Origin: Roridomyces roridus
Lineage: Eukaryota > Basidiomycota > Agaricomycetes > Agaricales > Mycenaceae
NCBI GenBank assembly: GCA_029378245.1
Contig: JARKIF010000032.1
Location: forward strand, 1-64,000
Reading direction: 5' to 3'
DNA length: 64,000 nucleotides
Notes under the pieces: generated by a model
What the model saw: the letters and a program-made list of their open reading frames with translations, nothing else
Database searches by the model: none
Told to the model about the DNA's origin: nothing
Made by a program: the position numbers and the translations under genes
Part shown: positions 46,700 to 58,565 of the stretch, in pieces
Numbering within the stretch: position 1 is the stretch's first letter
Layout of the letters: each line of letters opens with the position of its first letter

Positions 46700-47940
46700 C
46701 TCTCCAGAGCTCTGTCTCTAACCACCATCTTATCTCTCCTGGGTTCCCGCCCCGTTCGTCCCGTCCCCACTCGCTCGCTCGCTGTCTCGCCATGTGAGTA
46801 TCATTGTCCTTCCCTTCTCCCTCCAGCTAACTGTCTTGCCCAGTGTTGTCGTCGCCCCCCTGCTAGGCGCACAATGGTTTGAATTGCTTGCTCTTCATCG
46901 CCTCGCCTTGTGAGTCTTGCTCAGCTTGCGCTTTGCCAGAGCTAACTCACTCGCCCAGTGTCGCCGTCGCCCTCTACTAGGCGCGCGCATTGGCTGCCCT
47001 TATCCGCTCTTCACCACCTCGCCTTGTAAGTATCGCTCAGTTATTTGTCATCCCATCTAACTCGCTCCTTCAGTGTCACCGGCGCCCCTCTACTAGGCGT
47101 GTGCATAGGCCAGGACCCCTTCCATTGGTGTCTGATTGGTATGTTATCTCGCCGTTGCCACTCAATTTGTGTCTCAACCCACTCGCAGTTCTCCGCGTCA
47201 CCCCCTCCACGACTCGCTGCAGTTTCCCGACGCGATATCCCATCCACGCAAACCACGTCGCGATACCTCCATCTATCCGCTTTCCGCCTCTCACGCGCAC
47301 TACCTCTCCTCCCCGGCTCGTCAATCCAGATTCGAGCAGCGTCAAGACACCGGTATCGCGGCGTGCGAGATGGATGGACTCAGCGTCGACGGAAGACTCG
47401 GCAATTTGACCGCTGTCACCGCGGCGTCTTCGCTGCGTCCTTGCCTCGCTGGCTTCACCTTGTTCAATGCCAACTCGATCTCCAGCCTCCCTTCTACACC
47501 TGAGGCTCGAGACTCAATACGCCAAGAACGGTATCGCTGCGTGCGAGATGGATGGACTCAGCGTCGACGGATAGACTTGGTCGTTTGAACCCTGTCGCCC
47601 CGGCGTCTTCACTGCGTCCTTGCCTCGCCAGCCTTCGCTCACGTTCATGCCCCCCTCTCGGTTCCTCGCCTTTCACCCTGGGTTCATGTGCTCGCCAAGA
47701 TGGGATTCAACGCGTGAGCAACTTGGTGGACACCGCTGCGTGCGAGATGGATGGGCGTAGTTGGGACGGATAGACTTGGGTCCAGAACATCTCGATACCA
47801 AGTCGCCCCGGCGTCTCCTCTACGCACTTGCCTCGCCAGCGAGCGATTCGAATACGACAACACCCACCTCCGACACGATACCAACTCGTCAACACGTTCA
47901 GCAAGATGCCGGCCACGGGGACGGACGCGCCACTACTCGC
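46700..47940 (+). ncRNA. Candidate spliced non-coding leader transcript, copy B
   Basis: Intron-like segments at 46794-46843, 46910-46958, 47026-47073 and 47139-47188 are 50, 49, 48 and 50 nt, exactly as in copy A, with the same donors and CAG acceptors and branch-like CTAAC or CAACC. Exon-like pieces are 66, 67 and 65 nt against 66, 69 and 64 in copy A. Conserved splicing signals with frame-breaking exon indels argue for splicing without coding. Ends are guessed. Confidence 0.4.
47364..47770 (+). repeat. TGCGAGATGGATGG-unit repeats, copy B (three units)
   Basis: Units at 47364, 47543 and 47741, spaced 179 and 198 bp. The extra unit compared with copy A shows the array changes by unit gain or loss. 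Confidence 0.7.
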
Positions 47941-48329
47941 GGAGTGTCTTGGCTGAGCAGGGTTGGTTTGGGGTGTGTGTTATCGCGTCGTCCGTCGCTG
48001 TCCACCAGTCTGCTTTCTCGATTCAAGCACAAGGCACCCGCGCCATACACCTCTCTCCACCCACCAAGTCTTGAATATAGTAGAATACTTCTTTTGAATG
48101 GAATCCTTCTGGTCCAGACTAAAGATTGAGTATTAAGGCATTGAGACCAGCATCGCATCAGCCATCAGATCAAGGGCGCCGGCCAACTTTGAACTAAAAC
48201 ACTACGGAGCTGGCGCATCAGGCCTTCAGGACGAACCCTGACGAACCCACTGCGCTCTCTCCCTTGAGCCTTGCGGTCAAGTAAAATCGACGAACACAAC
48301 GGCGATCGAGTTTTTTTGGACAAGCAGTG

Positions 48330-48560
48330 TCTGCTCTGGTACGGAGTCCGGACTGTCGCACCGCGCAGACATACAATCGTGTTTGCCGTCTTTGCGAATA
48401 ACGAAGACATCGGCCCAGGGCTTCTACCGAGGTCTTGTCATATTCGACAGCTGGTCCCTGGAGCTCCCTGGAGAGTGGCAGTAACATTGGCTTCCAGCTC
48501 CCTCAGGATTACGACGGTCTGCTGCTACGGTCGAGGGCGCCTATGGGTGTCTTGGAACCT
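48330..48560 (+). pseudogene. Relic of the C-terminal part of the secreted beta-sandwich gene
   Basis: CCGCGCAGACATACAAT and GTGTTTGCCGTCTTTGCGAA match the part of the intact gene coding TAQTYTI...VFAVFAQN. CAGCTCCCTCAGGATTACGA and CTGCTACGGTCGAGGGCGCC match the part coding FQLPGYDD...AATVEGAF. Deletions and frame changes between them leave no usable ORF. It has no counterpart in copy A, so it marks a third, decayed gene copy. Confidence 0.65.
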
Positions 48561-49030
48561 CTCCTCCCATTCTGTATTGCAACACAATGGCCTATTTACG
48601 CAAGGCGTCCAACAGGTCCTCTCGTATTCTGCTCGCACTACTTCCTTTCCCGCTCTTTCCGCCGACTCGGAAGCGGGAAAATATATTTGGTGAATGAACC
48701 AAAAACGTCGGCAAATTTCTTGGAAGCGTGCTCCTAAAGCTTGCCCAACACTGCACGCCATTGCAACTGTCTTTCAAGATCCGGAGTTCTCAGGCCTCCC
48801 GAACTTGGAACCGAACGAATTGGACGTGTCGACAGGCAAGGCACCGAATTCGCGTCAAGGTACACTCTGGTGAAAGCAAGGCCCTGCAAGACCCTGTATG
48901 GCGTCTTTCACTCTCCACTTTGAATTCATTCGTCGGTGTTTGCTCTTCTCTTCCTTCCGATCTTCAACATCATTCTCTCTGTCTCTTCGGTCTTGTTTTC
49001 TTTTTGGAGCAACTGAACGCGAGGACGAGT

Positions 49031-49209
49031 GGGGTGCTCAATTCTTAGGTCTGGGTCAGGTCGAACTTTTATTAAAATAATCGTTTCAGCCCTAGTGCGT
49101 CCAGACAGCGGAGATTTGAAAAGGTATGGAAAGATCTGCCAAGTGAAACGAATATTTTTTATTCTGAAAGTTCGACCTGACCCAGGTCGACCTAAGAATT
49201 GAGCACCCC
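49031..49209. mobile_element. MITE with about 41-45-bp terminal inverted repeats
   Basis: Left end GGGGTGCTCAATTCTTAGGT; the reverse complement of the right end is identical over these 20 bases and continues through CTGGGTCAGGTCGAACTTT, apart from a 4-base CGAC present only in the right arm. The 179-bp element has no ORF and an AT-rich centre. Copy A lacks it at the matching site, which shows it is an insertion. A target-site duplication is not clear. It ends 12 bp before the TATA box of the copy B gene. Confidence 0.85.
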
Positions 49210-49221
49210 TGGTACTTTGGG

Positions 49222-49228
49222 TATAAAA
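49222..49228 (+). promoter_or_regulatory. TATA box of secreted gene, copy B
   Basis: TATAAAA followed by GGCCGG, 45 bp before the ATG at 49274 and 12 bp after the MITE. Confidence 0.65.
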
Positions 49229-49273
49229 GGCCGGGTATGCCAGTCTTTCTTATTCAACACCTCTTTCTCTAGC

Positions 49274-50426
49274 ATGGTGCGCAAGCGTGAGTGTTAACCA
49301 CAATCTCAGCTATTCCCTTGACAAACGAATGTTTCTAGTTTTCCTCACCCTCGCCTTTGCTGCGTTGTCCGTCTTTCCCCATGTCTCAGCACTCGACTTC
49401 GGCGCATCGACCTGGATTTGGACCAATGAATTGTCTGGCGGCAACGCCCCCGTGGGTAGTCGCGCCTTCCGCAAAGATTTCGTCGCACCCGTCGGAAAAA
49501 CGCCAGTTCAGGCGGACATTATCATGACGGTGGACAATACCTTCACGCTCTATGTCAACGGCATCCCAGTCGGCGGCGGGGACTACTTCCCCCTTGCACA
49601 GCGTTTCTGCGTGCCTCTCTCCCCTCGCCTCAACGTCTTCGCGGTCACAGCTACCAACGTCGGCACAACTGTGAACCCCGCTGGACTCCTCGCGGCCGTT
49701 CAGATCACCTACAGCGACGGTACCACCAGTACAATCGTCTCAGATACCACCTGGCTCTACTCGACCAGCGTACCCAGCGGTTACGAACAGCTGACCTTCG
49801 ACGACAACAGCTGGTCGCCAGCCATCCCAGAGGGTGCATATGGCGTCGGCCCCTGGGGTCAGATAAGCATTCCCTCCAGCCCGGCCGCCCTGTCGCTTTC
49901 CAATGCCAACTGGATCTGGACGAGCGAAGTCTCTGCCAGTGGGAACGCGCCCGCGGGCAACCGCGCCTTCCGCCGGACATACACGCCTCCTCCTGGTCAG
50001 ACTCCCACCTCCGCAACCGTTATCATCGTTGCCGACAATGCCTACACGCTCTACGTTAATGGCATCCTGATTGGGTCCGGCACAAACTTCCACACTGCGC
50101 AGACCTACAACATCACCCTCGGCCCTGTCCCTGCGAAGGAGATCGTGTTTGCTGTCTTGGCCCAGAATCAGGCTGGCGCGGCCACCCCCGCTGGGCTGCT
50201 GGCTGCGATTGCGATCAATACCGCGAACTGCAACTGCGCCGCTGGGGTCATGTTTGTCACCGATGGAGGTTGGAAGTCAAACACGGGGACTCCTACTGGG
50301 TTCCAGCTACCGGGGTACAACGACTCGACTTGGCCTGCTGCGACGGTCGAGGGCACCTTTGGGGTTGCGCCCTGGGGCAACGTCGCTGTCGGAGGTGCTG
50401 GGCCGGCCACTCCCCTTAGTTCGTAG
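49274..50426 (+). CDS. Secreted tandem beta-sandwich (lectin-like) protein, copy B
   Basis: Exons 49274-49286 and 49339-50426 give 366 residues, with the same 13-nt first exon and 52-nt intron as copy A. The signal peptide is MVRKLFLTLAFAALSVFPHV(SA). Both WIWT-opening domains are intact (WIWTNELSGGNAPVGSRAFR; WIWTSEVSASGNAPAGNRAF). Differences from copy A are mostly conservative, such as a two-residue gain (AS) in the second domain and a shorter C-terminus ending ATPLSS. The ORF is undamaged, so both copies probably make protein. Its expression may differ because the promoter carries a MITE. Confidence 0.75.
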
Positions 50427-50770
50427 ACAGAACAATTTTGTCAGTTTTGGCATTGCCACCCCTCATTATTCCTTACTTCTCCTTTCAGACGTTCTTTCGA
50501 CACGTCGATTGGAATTACTTACCTACGTCTTATAATACATTGAATTTGGTTTGCTTTGAGAACACGGCGATGAGCAACTCTGAACGACCTGAATCTACTC
50601 TGGCCATATTTCCATTCAGCACCTTCCCGTGTCTTTGATGTATGAGAATAGACTTGGCATTGAGTGTATCAAGACCGGCGAAGCTGCTGTGTCACCTGAC
50701 CGCGACCGCCCACCGGGTGCAGATACAGAAGTCCAAGCACCATGATTCCAGGAAATACAAACTAGAGAAA

Positions 50771-53700
50771 CTAGATATCGTCCTCTGGTCCGTCCTCTAT
50801 CATCTTGGCGTAGTCCTCGTAGCTGGCAAACGTGGGGAGCGAACGCAACTTCTTGCGGCGTTGGTTGGAAGAGTCCTCGCGCTTGCGCTTTTTATCTCCG
50901 CCCTGGGTAATACCACCCCATTCCTGCTCCTCCTCCTCCTCGTCGTCGTCGCCATCCGACCCGTCATACTCGATTAGTCCAGCGGGGATGTCACCATCCA
51001 GAGAGACGAGATCCTCGTTGTCCGAACCTTCCACCAACGAGAGGGCATCTTCGTCCTCATCATCCAGTTGGCTATTCCCGTCATCCTCGTCGTCAAGGTC
51101 AGAAGGTAACTCGTCACTGTCTTCCATGAGATCCTCGTCGTCCCCGTTCGCCCGCGGCATGCTTGCTTGCATAGCCTGATAAGATTGATTGATTCAGCAA
51201 TTAATGGAGACTTGAAATGAATGCCCACCTTCCAGATTTCATCCTCTCCGAGATCACTGTCGTCCTCCTCGCCAGATTCATCGGCGTCGCCTGCCTTGGC
51301 TTCATCGCCCGTGAGATCCATCTCCTCGCCACTTTCATCACCTTGCTCTCCTTGATCAGAATCGTCCGGTTCCGATTCGTCTTCATCTTCGTCCCTGGGA
51401 CGACCACCCTTGGCAGATTTGGCCTTCTCCCTTTCACTTTTCCGGGTGAAAAACTTGTGGAAGAAGAGCTGCAATGTACGTCTCAGCAATGGAATGCGGG
51501 GAAAAAAAAAAGATGGTATCACGTGCCTGGTCGACCGGAACGTCGGACTCTTTCTTTCGAAGGAATTGGCCCTCGTTGACCCTCACTTCCAGGTCACCCA
51601 TCTCACCCTTCATCAGCTTGACACAACCGCCCTCGAGCCCACTCGCAGCAGGCTGCATTGCACTGGCGCCCTTGCCTTTCCCAATAACCACGTTCGTGTT
51701 GCTGGCATTGGGCTTGACCTTCTTCGGGTTCTTGTACACGAACCGGTCGAGGAAGTGGGAGACTGTGTTGAGAGAAAGGTCCGCGTTGGCTGTCAAAGGT
51801 TGGCTGGAGAGGAGCTGTTTCGCGTGAAGTGAGATTGCTGGATGGTAGTGGTGCAGGAGTGGTGTCTGTGGACACATCAGTGAATTGTAACAGTACAAAA
51901 GTTGGGTACTTACAAGCTCCCAGAGAGGAGAGGATGACGCGTGAGCGAATTTAGGATCCCGTTTACGGGGATCATAACTCTCGGCTTCTTCAGCTTCTGC
52001 AGGTAGTTGGTTGACCATGCTTCGCAGACCAGGTATACTGCTAAAGAGCTGGAAGCCTATCAGTTGGAATGCCATGTTGAAAAGCGTACAGCACTCACTT
52101 CACCAAGCAGGAAGAGGCCACCGGCAATGAACTCGGTGGCTCCATTACCGCCGCTGACCAGCACCTGTACAAATCTCCGGATGATTGCCTTGATGCGCTC
52201 TCCGTCGGCGTTGCCTGCATCCGCCTTGATCGACTTGAAAAGCAGATTGAGGTACATGGCTTGCTTTGAGGAAGTTGCCAGCCGGGTGTCGTGAAGCGAC
52301 GAATACAAAGTGCGATAATAACGATCGGTAATCGAGCTCGAGGAAGAGGACGGTGAGGAGGAGGAGCTGAGTGACGCAGATATCTGTTGAATTAGCACGA
52401 GTGCTTGTAACGAGATATTGAACGTCGAGGTATGCGTGATGAGAAACAAGGTGTCAATGTGTTTGTTCAGACTACGGGGTGTAAGCGAATTCAAGGAGGA
52501 GAAATTCAAGGACACAAACTCACCCAACATCTCCAGCCTCGATCTTGGCGAATGGAAGCGCTCGATTTACGCCGGTCAAGATAGCAGAGATGAGTTTGGA
52601 ATGGGCATCCTCCACCTCGGCAAATCCCGCAGCACCCTTGACCTCGTTGATCTTCCCCTTGCCCTTGCCCTTGCCCTTGCCCTTGTCTCGAACGCGCCCA
52701 CCCTTGTCCATCTTGACCTCGGTAGCATCTCCTTCTTCAGCTTCTGCCTCACCGCCGTCACCATCCGCCACATGGCCCTCTCCAATCAATTCTTTGAACA
52801 ATTCAAAGTAGACGTCGATGAGTTGAACGGCTACCTCCTTGTCGTTGGGCGAAAGTACTATCTGGTTAAAAGTGATAGTAGCATAGTAACGCGCATGCAC
52901 GTTCCCCGTGGTTCTCTTCTCCTCTGGTTTGGGTTTAGGACTTTGGCTTCGGGTCGTCCGTAAACCGAATGTGCTTGTTGACGGCTGGAGCTGTAGTGGG
53001 AGGTGGCGCTGGCGGTCGAAGGACCAGGGCGATAATCTCGCGCACGATGACGGACTTCATCGACGGGTGAGATTGCAATAGTTGAAGAAGGTGGTGGGAA
53101 GCACGAGAACAGAGAGATTTCTCCGTATCTCCCTACATCAAAGAGTTCGGTACGTAGCAAACCGCATGAACAGACGAGACACACCAATTTGTTCACCAGG
53201 AGACGCAGAAGATTCTGCTCTTGTTCCGGCTTATCCCGGAGGAGTGCGAAGATGAGGTTGATTGCTTGTGTTCGGACATAGGGCAGAGGGTCAAGAGAGA
53301 GCGTCTGAAATCCAATTAACAGAAGAACACAGGAGAAGTGGATGGTATACCTCTAGTATTTGAAGGATGGAAAAGAAGTATTTCTTCAGCCAGTCTTCAA
53401 AGTACCACAGCAGAAGATGCTGGTCGGTCACGGATGGATGCGTGAGCGGCTGGTCCCGCATATATCTGCCAACGTCGGTAAAGGATACAGTTGCGGTTCA
53501 AGCACAACTCACTTGAGCTTCCGGTCCGGGGCACCACCACCAACCCACCAATCCACGATGCATCGCAACGCCTTTAGGCTCTCTTCGCGTCCACCCTTCC
53601 CCTTTCCCCTCTCCGCCATGCCTTTCAAGGTTTCCAAAGCCTTGGTATTGTGCACGGGGCTGCTCTGGACCAGAAGAGTGAGTGCACTCAGTCTGTCGGA

Positions 53701-54504
53701 AAGCGTTCCAGACTGGATGATTTTGGCAAGGAAATTGGCTTCAGAGGCAGACGAGTTGGATGAGGACGCTGTCTGGAACGTTTGGATGTCCGTGGTGTGC
53801 AGATCGGCAGCACGGGATGCGATAGAAGCGAGCTGCGTCGCAGACACTGCAGGGAGCGATGCTGGGGGAGCACCCAGCGCAGGCACCGAAGTGTACCACT
53901 GCGACGCAGGTGCAAGTATAAAGCGGGATTTTGGGTCCAAGGTGACCTTGGTTGGCAATTGCACCTTGGGTTCCTCGACTGCAGGTTCTGGCTCAGCAGG
54001 CTCCGGGGCCTCTGCTTTAGCCGGAGTTTTCTTCTTTTTGTTTTTGGGCGTCTTGCTCTCGACGGTAGGAGATGCGGGTACCGGGACTGGAGCATCCCCG
54101 CGTTTTTTCTTCTTGGACGGGTCCTTTGGTGTCTCTGCTTTCGACACCGACGGTTTCTTGGTCTTCTTGGGTTTGTTTCGGTTTTGGGAGTAGACGGACC
54201 AGGGTCTAGGTTGAGTCCCTTCAGGAATTGGGAAACATCTTGCGAAAGGTTGGGCTAAAGCAAAGTGAATAAATATAACCACGGGCAGAAGGGCACTACT
54301 TGCATCAACCTCCGTTGGAAGCGCGGTGGAATCCTTGTGGTTTTTGACGAGGTCATAATCTGCTTTGCTTCCTCCGAGTGCAAGTACTTGTTCTTGCAGA
54401 ACCGCGTCACCCGAGCGCGACTTTTTGGCAGGTTTTGTCTTGGTCGACGATGTAGAAGGGCCAGCAGTGGAAGGAGCGCCCTTTTCCTTCCGCACGCGAA
54501 CCAT
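50771..54504 (-). CDS. MAK21: NOC1/MAK21 (CEBPZ) ribosome biogenesis factor
   Basis: Nucleolar protein that binds pre-60S particles with NOC2. Start MVRVRKEKGAPSTAGPSTSS, with basic, Pro/Lys-rich linkers (KKKKRGDAPVPVPASP). Then helical repeats: SGTLSDRLSALTLLVQSSPV, ESLKALRCIVDWWVGGGAPD, and LNLLFKSIKADAGNADGERI. The CBF/Mak21 core shows YDPRKRDPKFAHASSSPLWE, HYHPAISLHAKQLLSSQP and HFLDRFVYKNPKKVKPN. A long acidic C-terminal tail (EDEDESEPDDSDQG; then LVEGSDNEDLVSLDGD) ends SYEDYAKMIEDGPEDDI. A GGC/AAG-type codon repeat (52655-52690) codes for an alternating KGKGKG run. Introns are 45-60 nt. Confidence 0.92.
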
Positions 54505-54644
54505 TGGAGGAGTGAGGAAAGATTTTGTGCTGATCCGATTCGCTGACTTCCGATCAAGGGATAATTATTGGACGAATTTCTACTCTAGCAGTGCCTAATG
54601 TACAAGCATATAATACAGACTGTTCTTGTGGAAATAATATACAA

Positions 54645-57600
54645 TTATGCCGGGATGAAATCAAGCACACCCACTGTGTTGCCAAACCCAGCGACACTGT
54701 GCGACCCCATCATCAGAAAAGGTGACACACGCGTGAATGGCAGTCGAGGGATGGTAGTGTCCCGCGAAGACGTGACGGTCCGCGTAGAGTCACTGGATTT
54801 CCGGCTCGGAGGATCTGTTGTGGTCCCCAACAGAGCAGCCAGCGTGGAGCTCTGCACACGCGTTCCAGACGGGTCAAAAGACCAAACCTCCCACCGCTCC
54901 AGCGTAGCCGTCGTCAAGCCTGACTGGCTCACTCCGGGACCCACGCCCCCGTTTTTGGCGGCAGTGGACCGGGGCCGCCTTCGGACCCCAATGACACGGC
55001 GATCCGAAACATCCCATCCTCCTCGTTCGCAGACAGTGTCAGCAATGCGGATAACGAGCACATGCTGCCAGCAAGACACAGAGTGGTTGGCAGATGGTCT
55101 CATCCAGTCAAGGGGCCCCAACAGGTCGTGGTCATCCCCCAGTATCGGAACAGTTAATGTATCCGATCCCCGACGGCCGGCATCCTTCTCCGAAGCGCGC
55201 CGCGAATGCCAACCGTGACCAGAAACGGGAAAAGCAGAAATCTCCGAAACGGCAGCCAATTTGGTGTGCGCTAATAACGGCGAGGCCCCAGGCGTTGAAA
55301 CAGCCGTGGGGGGACGAGACCGTCGCCCTAAACTGTCGTAGGAAGGAGCCCGTTTAGGCACTTTAACGTTGCAAGAGCAACGTCGTGCTTGATCCGTGAT
55401 GTAGGTTCGGAAGAAATGCACCGTTTTGTCGACAGAAAACGCGAGGAGGAATCCATCCAGTGGGAGTTTCCCGCAAGTACGGCAGATCACCGACGCAACA
55501 GGGGATACACGAAGGTGATTGATCCGTCCATGGGCCTCGTCCAAGAGGTGAATAAGGTCGCCAGTAACCGCATCCCACAGGGAAATCGTCCCCGATTCCG
55601 TTGCTGCGGCGAGAACAAACCGAGTGTTCCCGCCTGCCACTTCGACGACGCAGGCATGCACCTTGCTCACAAGATCCGTAGGGTTGCCAGCACAGATGGA
55701 TTGCTCGCAGACCAAAGACTGCGGATGCAAGCCTTGGACTTCCACCAGCTCCAGCGTCCCATCGTCCATGCAGAATGCTACAACCGCCGTTTCCTCCTGT
55801 GGAACTCGTAATAATAGAGCCTTGACCAGGGACGCGCGCTGGGAGGGCCCAAAGTATGTCACACTACCATCCAGACCGACACCCCATTTGGCTGCAAGAC
55901 CATTCTCGTATACGGCCAGCAGCGAAAGTGGAGGTTGTCTTTCCGTTGATGAGCTCATTTCCGAGAGCGGTGGCGAACGTCTGTGCCCACGAGCAGAGGT
56001 CGACAGAAAATGGAGATCGACGACACCCGACGATGACCTCTCAAGCGAGAAGAGTGGCAGCGGGTGCACACAATCCTTTGAGATGCTCCAAACGGCTATA
56101 ACGCCAGCGCCTGTGCCGACAGCGAAATAACCACCATCTGGGTCCACAGCAACACACGTGATAGTCGACGACGCGTTGGAGGTGCTCGCAGAACGCAAAA
56201 GGACTGCTGTCGCATCGATCGATACATGCATCCGGCTGGGCATGCGCCAAACGATAACCTCGTTTTGCATACCAACCGAGACCACCACCTGCCCATCTTC
56301 GACTCGTTGCGATGAGCTCGACATCACTTGAAAATGCTCGAGGAAGAGTGGAGAAGGATATTCGGCCTTCAAACGCATTCTGGTCCTCCTCGGCGGCTTC
56401 AGGCGAGTCCGAGTCCGGACGATTGCGCTGCGCCTCGAGAAGGTCCGCATCCTTGAGGAGGTAAAGCAACAGGCCCCATAGAACGACAGTGGTGATGGTG
56501 ATCGGCAAAACAACGATCTTGAACATCCAATATAGTGACCTGAGAGTGCGTACGGAGGTCCTTGTCCGGTAGCTACCGTGAGCAGTAGCAGTCTGCGAAG
56601 TTTGATCCGAGTGGAAGGTGATGATGGTGGGCTCCTCGATGCGCAGATGGAGCGGTGTCTCGTTGGGATTGAGCGTCTTCCAGACGTTCCACGCAGGGGT
56701 GTCGGGTTTTTGAAGTGCAAGAGAAGTGCTATTCTTGTCGCGGAGGACAGCGTGGAGCCTAGTATCCTCGACAGGACGAGTCACTGTGGGATGTATCGTG
56801 TAATAGAGAGTGCCAGTGATCGCCAAGAGCTACGCAAATATTTCAGCGGACATAGACACAATGGAGCGTAGACATACCATCAACAAACTGATATTCTTGG
56901 TCGCACGCCCATGTAGCAAATTTTGAGTCAGAAGAGCAAGCTTTTCCTTGGGTGAACGTGGCCGCTTCGAGGTCACCTCTTTCACGACAGGAGGGACGGC
57001 CGGCGCCAGACTTGTATTCTGTCGGAGTAGATCATCCAGCTGAAATATTGCGTCAGCAACTGGTGTCTCATTGGGGACTCGACTTACTTCTAAACGCTGA
57101 ATGTCGATGGATAAAACGGCCATGAAGAAGGTGTGTGCCAGGAACCAATGCGCCACAAGAACGACGACAGCAAAGACGCAGAACTGTCGAATGGCACCTG
57201 CTGCGAAAAAGGCGATAACACCCAGTAATGGAGTTGTAGGATACAACTTTGAGAGTGTTTGAGGTTCCCGCGTGACCCAGCCCTTGAGCGATACGCTGCT
57301 TGACCGATAAAGTGACGGATGTTTTCCCAACCGCATCAACGAGGTTGAACATATTTTCAGCACCGACGAAAACAATGACGATCGGTAAGAGTTCCCTGTC
57401 GGAAAAGTCAGAACATGGCGTTCAAATGAAGAAGAGTTGTTACCAAGGGACCATGGTCACTTTGAAACCGACCAAAGCACAGACGCTGATACTGGTGACG
57501 GTACTGACCGCGATTTCGACCATGGCAGTAAAGGTGATACCGATACGAGAGTGGACTGCGTCCATATGGCGCATTGACCACGTGACATATATGGCAAACG

Positions 57601-58565
57601 CAGCGTAGGCCAGATAGATGAGCGCAGAGATGGCGGTCCATCCCTTCGGCTGCGATGGGCTGCCGAGGTACTATGCATGGTTTGATTGTTGTGGGTAAAG
57701 ATAGAACGAGTGCGGCGTACCTCTAGGGCAATCAAGGTTGGTTCCTGGGACTTTGGGCGGTGCCGCGGAGCTCCTTGGCTTGCCGTGTCCACGGCCTGCA
57801 GCCAAGCGAGGTGCTCGGCGTTCCCGAGGCAGTCCGAGTTGGGGAAGAAGTATGTGAGGGCGAGGAACATGGCATAATCAAAGTCAGTGCCCGGCTCGTC
57901 GGATCCACGACCAGCCGAGAACCATCTGCGGCTTGATAGGAATGCCACCAATGGACGCAGTTCCGAGTGCTTAACTGTGTCGAAAATATTGACGTCGTTG
58001 AGGAGCACGTCCGAATTGTAGTGCCAGAATGCCAGAGGGGAGAGGACAAAGCAACTTCCGTCGGCATTCTTGAGGCATGCCAAGCTGTAGCTCGTCTATT
58101 ACGACGCTCGAGATCCAACGTTGACCGGAGAATCTGGTGGTTGAAAGCCCCTTCGACAGAACTCTGGATGAGAACTCTTTCCACAGCGCAGAGTCCCGTC
58201 CACAGGACAACTTGCACGGGTCCGTGCTAGGGACACGGCATCTTCCAGTACGCGTAACGATTCATGGCCAGCCCAGACGTCGACGAGGTCGTGGGCGTGC
58301 TTGGAGCGGGTGACGTCGAGAATGGATAGGAACTCGGGGCGCGAAGACGAGTACAGGGCAATGGCGGGGTAGAGGAGAGAGGTTATCACGACGCTGGACA
58401 CCAACAAGATACGAATTTGGTGCGTTGCGCAATGACTGGAAAGGGCGCCGTTAGTCTCTGTTCGTCGACGGATGCGCGTGTGACGCACAGGCCAAACTGG
58501 TGGAAGAACCGATTTCCGTACATCCTCGCATACTGAAGCAGCAGACTGGGGCCATACGGGGCCAT
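54645..58565 (-). CDS. SCAP-like SREBP cleavage-activating protein
   Basis: Starts MAPYGPSLLLQYARMYGNRF. The first helix is QIRILLVSSVVITSLLYPAI. The large luminal loop follows, then the sterol-sensing domain (WTAISALIYLAYAAFAIYVT, GITFTAMVEIAVSTVTSISV and VPWELLPIVIVFVGAENMFN) and helices ending in FFAAGAIRQFCVFAVVVLVA. The C-terminal WD40 propeller includes SVGMQNEVIVWRMPSRMHVS and AAATESGTISLWDAVTGDLI. SCAP escorts SREBP from ER to Golgi when sterol or oxygen is low and so switches on sterol synthesis. Several introns occur in the first half; the last 2 kb are one open exon. Confidence 0.85.

Larger units (their letters stand above)
46403..50630 (+). repeat. Segmental duplication, copy B
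   Basis: Diverged second copy of 39264-42745, about 7.1 kb downstream in direct orientation. It is longer because it has one extra TGCGAGATGGATGG unit, about 0.25 kb of gene relic (48330-48560) and a 179-bp MITE (49031-49209). The shared 3' limit is the ACACGGCGATGAGCA landmark near 50566. Confidence 0.8.

Noticed and set aside
39540..48100. CRISPR-like or phage-like repeat array
   Set aside because: Repeats are long, diverged, unevenly spaced and carry splice signals; the DNA is eukaryotic.
52643..52690. Minisatellite in the NOC1 region
   Set aside because: It is an in-frame Lys-Gly codon repeat within a coding exon and needs no separate explanation.
55624..56130. Plus-strand ORF opposite SCAP
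   Set aside because: The opposite strand carries an uninterrupted WD40 exon of more than 2 kb.
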